From SIG435 sp045530725 (lineage in GTDB: Bacteria; Bacillota; Clostridia; UMGS1810): a DNA stretch of 64,000 bases. Position numbers and translations under genes: made by a program. The stretch is from assembly GCA_045530725.1 (NCBI GenBank), contig JAZSCT010000045.1, positions 1-64,000 of the forward strand. Direction: 5' to 3'. This document shows positions 53,182 to 61,160 of the stretch, piece after piece; position 1 is the first letter of the stretch, and each line of letters begins with the position of its first letter. The notes beneath the pieces were generated by a model. It was not told the origin of the DNA and did no database searches. It saw nothing but the letters and a program-made list of their open reading frames with translations.

Positions 53182-55815
53182 ATGGAAATCAAACACGAAA
53201 TTGAAAAAACTTATAATCCTTCCAATGTAGAGGACAGAATCTATTCAAATTGGGTAGAAAAGGGTTATTTTCACGCAGAGTGCGACCCTGACAAAAAACC
53301 TTTCACAATAGTAATTCCTCCTCCAAACGTTACAGGACAACTCCATATGGGACATGCTCTTGACGAAACATTGCAGGATATACTTATCAGATACAAAAGA
53401 ATGTGCGGCTATTCCGCTCTTTGGGTTCCCGGAACAGACCATGCAGGTATTGCAACACAGATCAAAGTTGAAGAAAACTTAAGAAAAGAAGAAGGTCTTA
53501 CAAGATATGATCTTGGCAGAGAGAAGTTTCTTGAAAAGGTCTGGGACTGGAAGAAGATGTACGGTGACAGAATCATCAATCAGTTAAAGAAACTTGGTTC
53601 TTCATGTGACTGGGACAGAGAAAGATTTACTATGGATGAAGGTTGTTCAAATGCAGTAAAAGAAGTGTTTGTAAACCTCTATAACAAAGGTCTTATCTAT
53701 CAGGGATCAAGAATCATCAACTGGTGTCCGAACTGCACAACTGCTCTTTCTGATGCAGAAGTAGAATACGCAGAACATGATGGAAATTTCTGGCATATCA
53801 AGTATTTCTTCAAAGACAGCGATCAGTATGTGACAATTGCTACTACAAGACCTGAAACTCTTTTTGGTGACACAGCAGTAGCGGTTCATCCTGATGATGA
53901 AAGATACAAAGATCTTGTGGGTAAATCACTTATTCTTCCATTGGTAAACAGAGAAATCCCTCTTATTGCCGATGAATATGTTGACAAGGAATTCGGTACA
54001 GGATGTGTTAAGATTACACCTGCTCATGACCCTAATGACTTCGAAGTGGGATTAAGACATAATCTTGAGCAAATCAAGGTTATGAATGATGATGCCACTA
54101 TGAATAAGTATGCAGGAAAATACGAAGGTATGGACAGATATGAATGCAGAAAGGCAATGATCGAAGACCTTGAAAAGATGGGATATCTTGTGAAGATTGA
54201 GCCTCATAAGCATAATGTGGGACAATGTTACCGTTGCGGTACAACTGTTGAACCTATCACTTCAAAGCAGTGGTTCGTTAAGATGGAACCTCTTGCAAAA
54301 GAAGCAATCAGAGTAGTTAAAGATAATGAAGTTAAGTTTGTTCCAGAAAGATTTTCCAAGACATACCTTAACTGGATGGAAAATGTTCACGACTGGTGTA
54401 TATCACGTCAATTGTGGTGGGGACACAGAATTCCTGCATTCTACTGTGACGAATGCGGTGAGACAACTGTTTCAAAAGAAGAAATCACAAAGTGTCCTAA
54501 GTGTGGCGGAAGTGTAAAACAGGATCCTGATGTACTGGATACATGGTTCTCTTCAGCGCTCTGGCCATTTTCAACTCTCGGCTGGCCTGAAAAGACAAAA
54601 GAACTTGACTATTTCTATCCTACAAGTGTCCTTGTTACAGGATATGATATTATTTTCTTCTGGGTTGCAAGAATGATATTCTCTGCTTGTGAACACACAG
54701 GCAAACCACCATTTGAACACGTGTTCATCCACGGTATTGTCCGTGACAGTCAGGGAAGAAAGATGAGCAAATCCCTTGGTAACGGAATAGATCCACTTGA
54801 AGTAATCAAAGAATACGGTGCCGATGCGTTGAGATTTACACTTGCTACAGGCAACGCTCCGGGAAATGATATGAGATATTATTCCGAAAGAGTGGAAGCA
54901 AGCAGAAACTTTGCAAACAAAATCTGGAATGCTTCAAGATTCCTTCTTATGAACTTAAGTATTGATAATGTATCTCTTCCGGATTCGGGCAAACTGAAAC
55001 TTGAAGACAAATGGATACTTTCCAAATATAACGACCTTGTAAAAGAAGTTACAAACAACCTTGATAAATTTGAACTTGGTGTGGCTGTTGCGAAACTTTA
55101 TGACTTTATCTGGGATAATTACTGTGACTGGTATATCGAACTCGTAAAACCACGTCTTTATGAAAAAGAAGGAGAAAGTTTCGAAACTGCACAGAGTGTA
55201 CTTGCTTATGTTCTTATGAATACACTTAAACTTCTCCATCCGTTTATGCCGTTTATCACAGAAGAAATCTTTACTTGTCTTCCTACAGGCGAAGAAAGTA
55301 TTATGATTTCAAAATGGCCTGAATACAAAGAAGAACTTTCTTTCTCTGATGACGAAAAGCAGATGGAAAAGGTAATGGAAGCAATCAAGAGTATCAGAAA
55401 CTTAAGAACACAGATGAATGTTGCTCCATCAAAGAAAGCAAAACTCTTCATTGTTACCGATACACCTGAAGTGTTTGAAGGTGCAGAGATATTCTTCGAA
55501 AAACTTGCTTCAAGTTCTGAAGTTGTAATCACAAATTCAGAAGATGGTATAAAGGACAATGCACTTACATGTGTTGTAGAATCTGCAAAACTCTTTATGC
55601 CTTTGGAAGAACTTGTTGATTTGTCTGCAGAAAAAGAGAGACTTGAAAAAGAAAGAGAACATCTTCTCTCTGAAATCAAGAGAGTAGAGGGCAAACTTTC
55701 CAATGCGGGTTTTGTTGCAAAAGCACCTCAGAAAGTGGTTGATGAAGAAAAAGCAAAAGGCGAAAAATACAAAGAAATGCTTTCTAAGGTAGAAGAAAGT
55801 CTCAAAAATCTTTAA
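53182..55815 (+). CDS. valS: Valyl-tRNA synthetase
   Basis: Class I synthetase, 877 residues. HIGH motif in PPPNVTGQLHMGHAL, editing domain with TTRPETLFGDTAVAV, KMSKS in GRKMSKSLGNGIDP, and a C-terminal coiled coil (about 810-877) that grips tRNA. The leader is only 30 bases, so no T-box is possible. AGGAGG precedes the ATG. Confidence 0.96.
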   Translation: MEIKHEIEKTYNPSNVEDRIYSNWVEKGYFHAECDPDKKPFTIVIPPPNVTGQLHMGHALDETLQDILIRYKRMCGYSALWVPGTDHAGIATQIKVEENLRKEEGLTRYDLGREKFLEKVWDWKKMYGDRIINQLKKLGSSCDWDRERFTMDEGCSNAVKEVFVNLYNKGLIYQGSRIINWCPNCTTALSDAEVEYAEHDGNFWHIKYFFKDSDQYVTIATTRPETLFGDTAVAVHPDDERYKDLVGKSLILPLVNREIPLIADEYVDKEFGTGCVKITPAHDPNDFEVGLRHNLEQIKVMNDDATMNKYAGKYEGMDRYECRKAMIEDLEKMGYLVKIEPHKHNVGQCYRCGTTVEPITSKQWFVKMEPLAKEAIRVVKDNEVKFVPERFSKTYLNWMENVHDWCISRQLWWGHRIPAFYCDECGETTVSKEEITKCPKCGGSVKQDPDVLDTWFSSALWPFSTLGWPEKTKELDYFYPTSVLVTGYDIIFFWVARMIFSACEHTGKPPFEHVFIHGIVRDSQGRKMSKSLGNGIDPLEVIKEYGADALRFTLATGNAPGNDMRYYSERVEASRNFANKIWNASRFLLMNLSIDNVSLPDSGKLKLEDKWILSKYNDLVKEVTNNLDKFELGVAVAKLYDFIWDNYCDWYIELVKPRLYEKEGESFETAQSVLAYVLMNTLKLLHPFMPFITEEIFTCLPTGEESIMISKWPEYKEELSFSDDEKQMEKVMEAIKSIRNLRTQMNVAPSKKAKLFIVTDTPEVFEGAEIFFEKLASSSEVVITNSEDGIKDNALTCVVESAKLFMPLEELVDLSAEKERLEKEREHLLSEIKRVEGKLSNAGFVAKAPQKVVDEEKAKGEKYKEMLSKVEESLKNL

Positions 55816-55827
55816 TAGATATTATAT

Positions 55828-55864
55828 AAGGCTGTGGTAGGTAAAACTTTCACAGCCTTATTTA
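55828..55864 (+). terminator. Hairpin after valS
   Basis: AAGGCTGTG (55828-55836) pairs with CACAGCCTT (55851-55859) followed by ATTT. The T tract is short, so termination may be partial and folC may be read from valS. Confidence 0.65.
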
Positions 55865-55881
55865 GAATAAGGTGATGAATT

Positions 55882-57144
55882 ATGAATTATGAGAATGCAC
55901 TTGAATTTATACATTCACTTTCTAAATTCGCTTTGAAAAAAGGACACGATAATATAAAAGCCATTTTATCTTATCTTGATAATCCTCAGGATCAACTGAA
56001 GTTTATACATATTGCAGGGACAAATGGTAAGGGTTCCGTTGCTGCATTTGTATCTTCAATTCTTAAGGAACATGGACTAAAAGTGGGTACATTTATATCG
56101 CCTTTTATAGAACGGTTCAATGAAAGGATACAGATAAACGCCACTCCCATTAGTGATGAAGAACTTGTTTTATACACATCAAAAATAAAAGAGATATGTG
56201 ACAGGTTGCCTGATGTAAGACCATTGGAATTTGAAGTCATTACAGCCATGGGGTTTCAATATTTCAGAGACAATAAATGTGATATAGTAGTACTTGAAAC
56301 AGGACTTGGCGGAAGACTTGATTCTACAAATGTGATTATAAATCCTTATGCCGAAATCATATGTCAGATAGGACTTGATCATACAAATATCCTCGGAGAT
56401 ACAATAGAAGAAATCGCATATGAAAAGGCAGGTATTATAAAGCCTGATACAAAAGTTGTTTTCTATCCTGACAATCCTTTTGATGCATATAATGTAATAA
56501 AGAAAACCTGTGATGAAAAAAACTGTGAACTTATTATTCCGGATATGGATAAACTTACAGTACATAATGTATCATCTGAGGGAAGTGATATAGAGTATAA
56601 GGGGATGAACATACACATTCCTCTTGTGGGAAAACATCAGATACTTAACTCTCTTTGTGCTATAGAAGGTGTAAGATGTCTTCCTTTCTATATTTCGGAC
56701 GAAACTATGATCAATGGCATTTCCCGTACAAAATGGCCCTGTAGATTTGAAATATTCGGAAATGACAAAAATATCATCCTTGATGGCGCACACAATTATC
56801 CGGGGATTCTGAGTTTCAAAAATACTGTTAAAGATGTGTTTGGAGATAAAAAACTTATCTTTGTTCTGGGAATGCTCAATGATAAGGAGTACAAGCGTTC
56901 ATTTGATGAAATACTTCCTTTGTGTGACAAACTGATTATAACAAGTGTTCCAAGTATAAGACAGATAAATGTTAGGGAAGTGTTTTCTTATGCAAAGGAA
57001 ATAAAGAACGACGCCTTATATATCGAAGATAATTCGGATGCTTTGAATGAAGCATTGAAATATCTTGATAGTGACAGCGTATTGTGTGTGTTTGGTTCTC
57101 TGTATCTTGCGGGTAATATGAGACGTTATGTATATAAGTTTTAA
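55882..57144 (+). CDS. folC: Folylpolyglutamate synthase / dihydrofolate synthase
   Basis: 420 residues of the Mur ligase fold. IAGTNGKGSVAAFVSSIL (P-loop), TGLGGRLDSTNV, GLDHTNILGDT and DGAHNYPG are the family blocks. It adds gamma-linked glutamates to folate. Follows valS, the common Firmicute order valS-folC. Confidence 0.94.
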   Translation: MNYENALEFIHSLSKFALKKGHDNIKAILSYLDNPQDQLKFIHIAGTNGKGSVAAFVSSILKEHGLKVGTFISPFIERFNERIQINATPISDEELVLYTSKIKEICDRLPDVRPLEFEVITAMGFQYFRDNKCDIVVLETGLGGRLDSTNVIINPYAEIICQIGLDHTNILGDTIEEIAYEKAGIIKPDTKVVFYPDNPFDAYNVIKKTCDEKNCELIIPDMDKLTVHNVSSEGSDIEYKGMNIHIPLVGKHQILNSLCAIEGVRCLPFYISDETMINGISRTKWPCRFEIFGNDKNIILDGAHNYPGILSFKNTVKDVFGDKKLIFVLGMLNDKEYKRSFDEILPLCDKLIITSVPSIRQINVREVFSYAKEIKNDALYIEDNSDALNEALKYLDSDSVLCVFGSLYLAGNMRRYVYKF

Positions 57145-57169
57145 TTGAATAATATTGTAAAAACAGTAT

Positions 57170-57222
57170 AGGTTTTGTCGGAATTATATGACTTGTGTCA
57201 TAATCGACAAAACCTTTCTTTT
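57170..57222 (+). terminator. Terminator after folC, with Spo0A-box-like arms
   Basis: AGGTTTTGTCG (57170-57180) pairs with CGACAAAACCT (57205-57215), with an inner ATTA/TGAC stem, and T residues follow. Each arm contains TTTTGTCG followed by GA or AT, close to the Spo0A box TTTTGTCGAA. Confidence 0.78.
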
Positions 57223-57228
57223 TATCCT

Positions 57229-57257
57229 AAAGGAAAATACAGATTTCCCTTGAACAT
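57229..57257 (+). promoter_or_regulatory. Probable sigma-H-type promoter of the spoIIA operon
   Basis: AAAGGAAAAT (from 57229) and TTGAACAT (about 57250-57257) resemble the sigma-H -35 (AGGAwwT) and -10 (GAATww) with the usual spacing. The -10 departs by one base (GAACAT). The spoIIA operon is transcribed by sigma-H with Spo0A in bacilli. Confidence 0.5.
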
Positions 57258-57289
57258 TACTTATATAACAAATACGGGGAGGGGATTTT

Positions 57290-57631
57290 TTGATTATTAC
57301 TACAAGGATAAAAAAGGGAACATTGATTGTCAAAATGACAGGCGAACTTGATCATCATAGTGCAGGACCCATACGGCAGACTGTTGACAAAATCATTATG
57401 TCAGGCGGAGTAAAGAACATTCTTTTTGATCTGTCTTCATTGTCTATGATGGACAGTTCAGGTATCGGTATGGTTATAGGCCGTTACAAACTCATATCGG
57501 GCGATGGGGGAAAGGTGAGTATTTTTGCAAAGACAAAAAGCGTTTTAAAGATTCTTAAAATGTCGGGTATTGAGCGGATTGCACCTGTTTATGAATCAAT
57601 AGACAATGCAGAAGAATACCTTAATGCATAA
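57290..57631 (+). CDS. spoIIAA: Anti-sigma F factor antagonist SpoIIAA
   Basis: 113-residue STAS protein. FDLSSLSMMDSSGIGMVIGR holds the Ser phosphorylated by SpoIIAB. Unphosphorylated SpoIIAA frees sigma F in the forespore. TTG start at 57290 after GGGGAGGGG at 5 bases. First gene of a complete spoIIA operon. Confidence 0.95.
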   Translation: MIITTRIKKGTLIVKMTGELDHHSAGPIRQTVDKIIMSGGVKNILFDLSSLSMMDSSGIGMVIGRYKLISGDGGKVSIFAKTKSVLKILKMSGIERIAPVYESIDNAEEYLNA

Positions 57632-57646
57632 TGGAGGATAATGGAT

Positions 57647-58078
57647 ATGAAAGAAAATATGATGAAAATGGAATTTATGTCAAAATCAGAAAATGAAGCC
57701 TTTGCGAGAAGTGCTGTGGCGGCCTTTGTGATGGGACTTGACCCTACAATTGAAGAAATGGCTGATATCAAGACCTCTGTATCTGAAGCAGTTACAAACT
57801 CCGTTGTACACGGATACGAAGGAGGAGAAGGGAAGATTTACATAGAGTGCATAATATGCGGAAATGATATAAAGATTATTGTGAAAGACAACGGCAAGGG
57901 CATAAAGAATGTAAAAGAAGCAATGCAGCCTATGTTTACCACAAACACAGATAATGAGAGATCGGGAATGGGATTTACTGTGATGCAGACTTTTATGGAC
58001 AAGGTAAAGGTGGAATCAATTGTGGATGTGGGCACTAAGGTAACTATGTCTAAGTCTCTTGGTGCACAGACTCTGTAA
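57647..58078 (+). CDS. spoIIAB: Anti-sigma F factor SpoIIAB
   Basis: GHKL kinase of about 143 residues. SVSEAVTNSVVHGYEG (N box), VKDNGKGI (G1 box) and RSGMGFTVMQTFMD (G2 box). It binds sigma F and phosphorylates SpoIIAA. GGAGG lies 9 bases before the ATG at 57647; an ATG at 57641 lies closer to the site. Confidence 0.95.
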   Translation: MKENMMKMEFMSKSENEAFARSAVAAFVMGLDPTIEEMADIKTSVSEAVTNSVVHGYEGGEGKIYIECIICGNDIKIIVKDNGKGIKNVKEAMQPMFTTNTDNERSGMGFTVMQTFMDKVKVESIVDVGTKVTMSKSLGAQTL

Positions 58079-58079
58079 G

Positions 58080-58790
58080 ATGGTTGATATAAGAGAATTG
58101 CTTATAAAGGCATCATCGGGTGATGTAAATGCCAGAAATCAGATAGTAAATGAGAACTTAAACCTCATAAGAAGTGTGGTCAAAAGGTTTCTTATGAGAG
58201 GGTATGACTATGAGGAACTTTTTCAGGTAGGATCTATAGGACTTATTAAGGCTGCAGAACGATTCAATCCTGAATTTGATGTTCAGTTTTCCACGTACGC
58301 AGTACCTCTTATTATGGGAGAAATACAGAGATTTATCCGTGATGACAATCCTTTGCATATATCAAGAAGTTTAAAGGAATTGTCTATCAGGTGTCTTAAA
58401 GAAAAAGAAAGAATAGAAAATACTTTTAACAGAGAGGCGAAAGTTTCTGAAATAGCAAAAATATGCAATGTATCTGTGTATGATGTATCAGAAGCCTTAA
58501 ACGCCTCCTGTCCTCCCGAATCCATTTACAGAGAAATCTGCGGTGATGATGGTAAGAATGTTACAATCGCTGACAGAATAAGGGATGATAAGGCAGATGA
58601 TTTCATCTCAAAGATAGTGATAAATGAAGCGGTTGACACTCTATCTCTGCGTGACAGAACTATTATTAGACTTCGGTTTATTGAGGACAAAACTCAGGCG
58701 GAAATATCAGAATACCTCGGTATATCACAGGTACAGGTGTCAAGGATTCTTAAGAAGGTGCTTTTAGATATGAGGAAAATTTGTGAATAA
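58080..58790 (+). CDS. sigF: Sporulation sigma factor SigF
   Basis: 236 residues. Sigma region 2 (YDYEELFQVGSIGLIKAAER, FDVQFSTYAVPLIMGEIQRF), region 3 and region 4 helix-turn-helix (TQAEISEYLGISQVQVSRIL). Directs early forespore transcription. The ATG at 58080 follows the spoIIAB stop by one base; an upstream GTG at 58059 is possible. Ribosome site weak, so translation is probably coupled to spoIIAB. Confidence 0.95.
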   Translation: MVDIRELLIKASSGDVNARNQIVNENLNLIRSVVKRFLMRGYDYEELFQVGSIGLIKAAERFNPEFDVQFSTYAVPLIMGEIQRFIRDDNPLHISRSLKELSIRCLKEKERIENTFNREAKVSEIAKICNVSVYDVSEALNASCPPESIYREICGDDGKNVTIADRIRDDKADDFISKIVINEAVDTLSLRDRTIIRLRFIEDKTQAEISEYLGISQVQVSRILKKVLLDMRKICE

Positions 58791-58811
58791 ATTTTTTAAA
58801 TTATATTTTTG

Positions 58812-58841
58812 TTGCATTTTAAATATTCCTTGTGTTATAAT
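58812..58841 (+). promoter_or_regulatory. Promoter of the structured RNA
   Basis: TTGCAT (58812-58817) and TATAAT (58836-58841) with an 18-base spacer and TGT extending the -10. Predicted start near 58847, the first bases of the closing stem of the RNA. Confidence 0.78.
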
Positions 58842-58845
58842 AATT

Positions 58846-58985
58846 CTGCGACGTGAAAAGTGAATAATCTCAAAACTGCGGTTGGTATTGAAAAATACTG
58901 GCCTTGTTTTCGTGGTTTTGAGAACTTTTCACGTCGCAGTGAGGGCCGGTGTTTTAGCGCATCGGGTTTTCGGTGCGCTTTTTTA
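58846..58985 (+). ncRNA. Structured non-coding RNA of unknown family, with own promoter and terminator
   Basis: A 16-bp perfect closing stem, CTGCGACGTGAAAAGT (58846-58861) with 58924-58939, encloses an asymmetric internal loop, CTCAAAAC/GTTTTGAG, and a terminal arm GGTTGGTATT/AATACTGGCC around GAAA. A terminator follows: AGCGCATCG (58956-58964) with CGGTGCGCT (58971-58979) and six T. The transcript would be about 140 bases. A long rod with a central bubble and a CGGTTGGT arm recalls 6S RNA, but it is shorter than usual. A riboswitch for the next gene is the other option. Not identified. Confidence 0.68.
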
Positions 58986-59018
58986 TTGGCAAAAATTTAT
59001 ACCACAGGAGAAATGAAA

Positions 59019-59351
59019 ATGAAATTTGAAGAGAAGAATATTTCCATATCCCAGGAAGAACAGATAGCAGTATTCAGAAAATTGCTCCGTCAACTTGCTA
59101 TGCAGATGTTTGACAATACACCCTTTGATGATGAATATACAGAGATTGTTTCCAGATATGACAAATGCAAAAAGGCACTTGAAAAAAATCTTACAGAGGA
59201 GTGCAAAACTCTGTTTGATGAATATAATGAACTTGTCAGAGAGAGGCAAAGATATCTGACTCCCATAATTTATGAGATGTATGATATGTATGATTACAAA
59301 TACAGAAATGTAGAAAAATTTGCTTTTGATATAGGCGGAAAAAAGTGTTAA
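59019..59351 (+). CDS. Small helical protein of unknown function (110 aa)
   Basis: Predicted all-helical with EEQIAVFRKLLRQLAMQMFD, ALEKNLTEECKTLFDEYNEL and a Tyr/Met-rich segment (YEMYDMYDYKYRNVEKF). No family recognised. AGGAG lies 8 bases before the ATG at 59019; the longer frame from 58860 runs through the structured RNA and is rejected. The gene lies directly after the RNA terminator, so it may be controlled by it. Confidence 0.7.
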   Translation: MKFEEKNISISQEEQIAVFRKLLRQLAMQMFDNTPFDDEYTEIVSRYDKCKKALEKNLTEECKTLFDEYNELVRERQRYLTPIIYEMYDMYDYKYRNVEKFAFDIGGKKC

Positions 59352-59356
59352 ATAAT

Positions 59357-59391
59357 GCCGTATATCCATTATTTCAGGATATACGGCTATT
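59357..59391 (+). terminator. Terminator after the 110-residue protein gene
   Basis: GCCGTATATCC (59357-59367) pairs with GGATATACGGC (59377-59387), followed by TATTTT. Confidence 0.85.
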
Positions 59392-59507
59392 TTAACGGCA
59401 AAAATGCCGTGGAAAGGGGGATAAGGATTATAAATCCTATAATATATGCTATGCAAATGGATAAATATGTGTTAAAATGTATATATCAAAATTACAGGAG
59501 AAAAAGT

Positions 59508-60242
59508 ATGTATCCTCATTTGCCTTTGAATAACCCCAGAGCAGTAATTATCAATCCAAATGTTAATAGCAAAATAGTTTCCTTTTTCAAAGAGAAGAAC
59601 ATAGATATCATATTTTCGAAAAAAGTTGATTTGATAGATTCTTCCGTCTCATATCATCCTGATTTGCAGATTGCTCATATAGACGGCGGGTTATATGTGT
59701 CGGCACCTGAGTTTTTTGATTATTACAACGAGAATATGTCGCCATATGGCGTGAAGGTAATAAAAGGAAACAGAACAATGGGAAGTCACTACCCGAGTGA
59801 TATTGCATATAATGTATTAAGGGTGGGAGAGACCTCATTTTCAAAGATTGATTCTACAGATGAGGTCTGCCTGTTTCACTTAAATAACTCAAATGTCAGA
59901 TGTATAGATGTATCTCAGGGATATTCAAAATGCAATGTGTGTGTAGTGGATGAAAAATCCATCATTACATCAGATATTTCTATATACAAAAAAGCAACAG
60001 AAAACAATATTGATGCTTTGCTAATACGTCCTGGAGACATTGTACTTGAAGGATTTGACTATGGATTTATCGGCGGGGCAAGTTTCAAATTAAACAAAAA
60101 TACTATGTGCTTTATGGGAGATATATCTCATCATAAAGATTATAAAAGAATCGTTGATTTTCTTAAGATAAGAAACATCAATATGATACTTTTATCAGAT
60201 GATAAAGTGGAAGATTTTGGTAGTGTGATCCTTGTTTTCTGA
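59508..60242 (+). CDS. DUF6873-like GME-fold protein
   Basis: 244 residues. The sequence has the pattern of a guanidine-modifying enzyme (pentein) fold: AVIINPNVNSKIVSFF, HPDLQIAHIDGGLYVSAPEF and FIGGASFKLNKNTMCFMGDI, with conserved HPD and GGAS blocks. It matches a clostridial family I recall as DUF6873; catalytic activity unproven. AGGAG precedes the ATG at 59508; the frame extends upstream to 59355 without a ribosome site. Confidence 0.72.
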   Translation: MYPHLPLNNPRAVIINPNVNSKIVSFFKEKNIDIIFSKKVDLIDSSVSYHPDLQIAHIDGGLYVSAPEFFDYYNENMSPYGVKVIKGNRTMGSHYPSDIAYNVLRVGETSFSKIDSTDEVCLFHLNNSNVRCIDVSQGYSKCNVCVVDEKSIITSDISIYKKATENNIDALLIRPGDIVLEGFDYGFIGGASFKLNKNTMCFMGDISHHKDYKRIVDFLKIRNINMILLSDDKVEDFGSVILVF

Positions 60243-60286
60243 CAGCATATAAATTTGTAATTACGCCATACTATTCTGGAGGGGGC

Positions 60287-61105
60287 GTGAATTTATTGTG
60301 TTATACACTTGCTTTGGAGAACAATCGGTTCTTCGGATTTACTTCTGATAAGTTTCTTGACGGACTGAGCGAATTGAATATCAGTCACAGTATGTTTTAT
60401 ACAAAAAACGAAAAAAAGATAGTTGTAAAACTTTATATAGATGAAGAAAAAAGATATTTGTTATCAGGACTTCTTTGTGAGTATATAACAGAGAACTATT
60501 GCAAGAAAACTGCAAATTATCTGATTGATAGAAATTACCCGTATTTTACACAAAAAGAAAAGGCAGATATCTTAAACAGATTGTTTCACAAAAATGAAAA
60601 AGAAAAGATAAAAAATCTCATCTCTGATTATCTTATTAATAATGACAGATTTTATCCTGATGGATTTGCTACGTTTCGTCTGAATGAATTCTATCAATGT
60701 ATGGATGATTCTATATCTGTTATGGTTGACGAAATGCTTCTTAATAAGGAGTATATGGAGTTTGTGAAAATACTCAGGCAGTTTGTATCACTCAATGATT
60801 CAGGCGTGTTCAAAGTAAATATATATAAGCCCTATCAGGGAAATTATATTTTGCTTGATGAAAACAACAAGAAGATATCTTCGGATTTTGTAAATGAAGT
60901 TTCTTTTGAGATTGCCGAAGAAGAATTAAGTGTGCAGGATATGCTTTTGTCTGATCTTATCAGTCTTTCTCCGAAGATGATAATTGTTCACAACAGAGAA
61001 AATTTTGACAATCCGAAACTACTAAAAACACTTGAAATGGTTTTTGAAGGAAGCATGATGTATTGTGAAAGATGTAATATGTGTGAAAAATTTTTCAGAA
61101 AATGA
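60287..61105 (+). CDS. ytxC: YtxC-like sporulation protein
   Basis: 272 residues. The pattern DRFYPDGFATFRLNEFYQCM, DEMLLNKEYMEFVKILRQFV, SVQDMLLSDLISLSPKMIIV and the C-terminal YCERCNMCEKFF matches the YtxC family of putative sporulation proteins. Function unknown. GTG start at 60287 with GGAG 5 bases upstream; a TTG at 60296 is possible. Confidence 0.8.
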   Translation: MNLLCYTLALENNRFFGFTSDKFLDGLSELNISHSMFYTKNEKKIVVKLYIDEEKRYLLSGLLCEYITENYCKKTANYLIDRNYPYFTQKEKADILNRLFHKNEKEKIKNLISDYLINNDRFYPDGFATFRLNEFYQCMDDSISVMVDEMLLNKEYMEFVKILRQFVSLNDSGVFKVNIYKPYQGNYILLDENNKKISSDFVNEVSFEIAEEELSVQDMLLSDLISLSPKMIIVHNRENFDNPKLLKTLEMVFEGSMMYCERCNMCEKFFRK

Positions 61106-61160
61106 TGACAAACAACTGTTGTTGTGATATAATAGATCATATTCTACTCCGGAGGAAAAA

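Noticed and set aside
58860..59018. An N-terminal extension of the 110-residue protein
   Set aside because: The extension would be translated from the stem-loop RNA and its terminator, and the ATG at 59019 has the good ribosome site.
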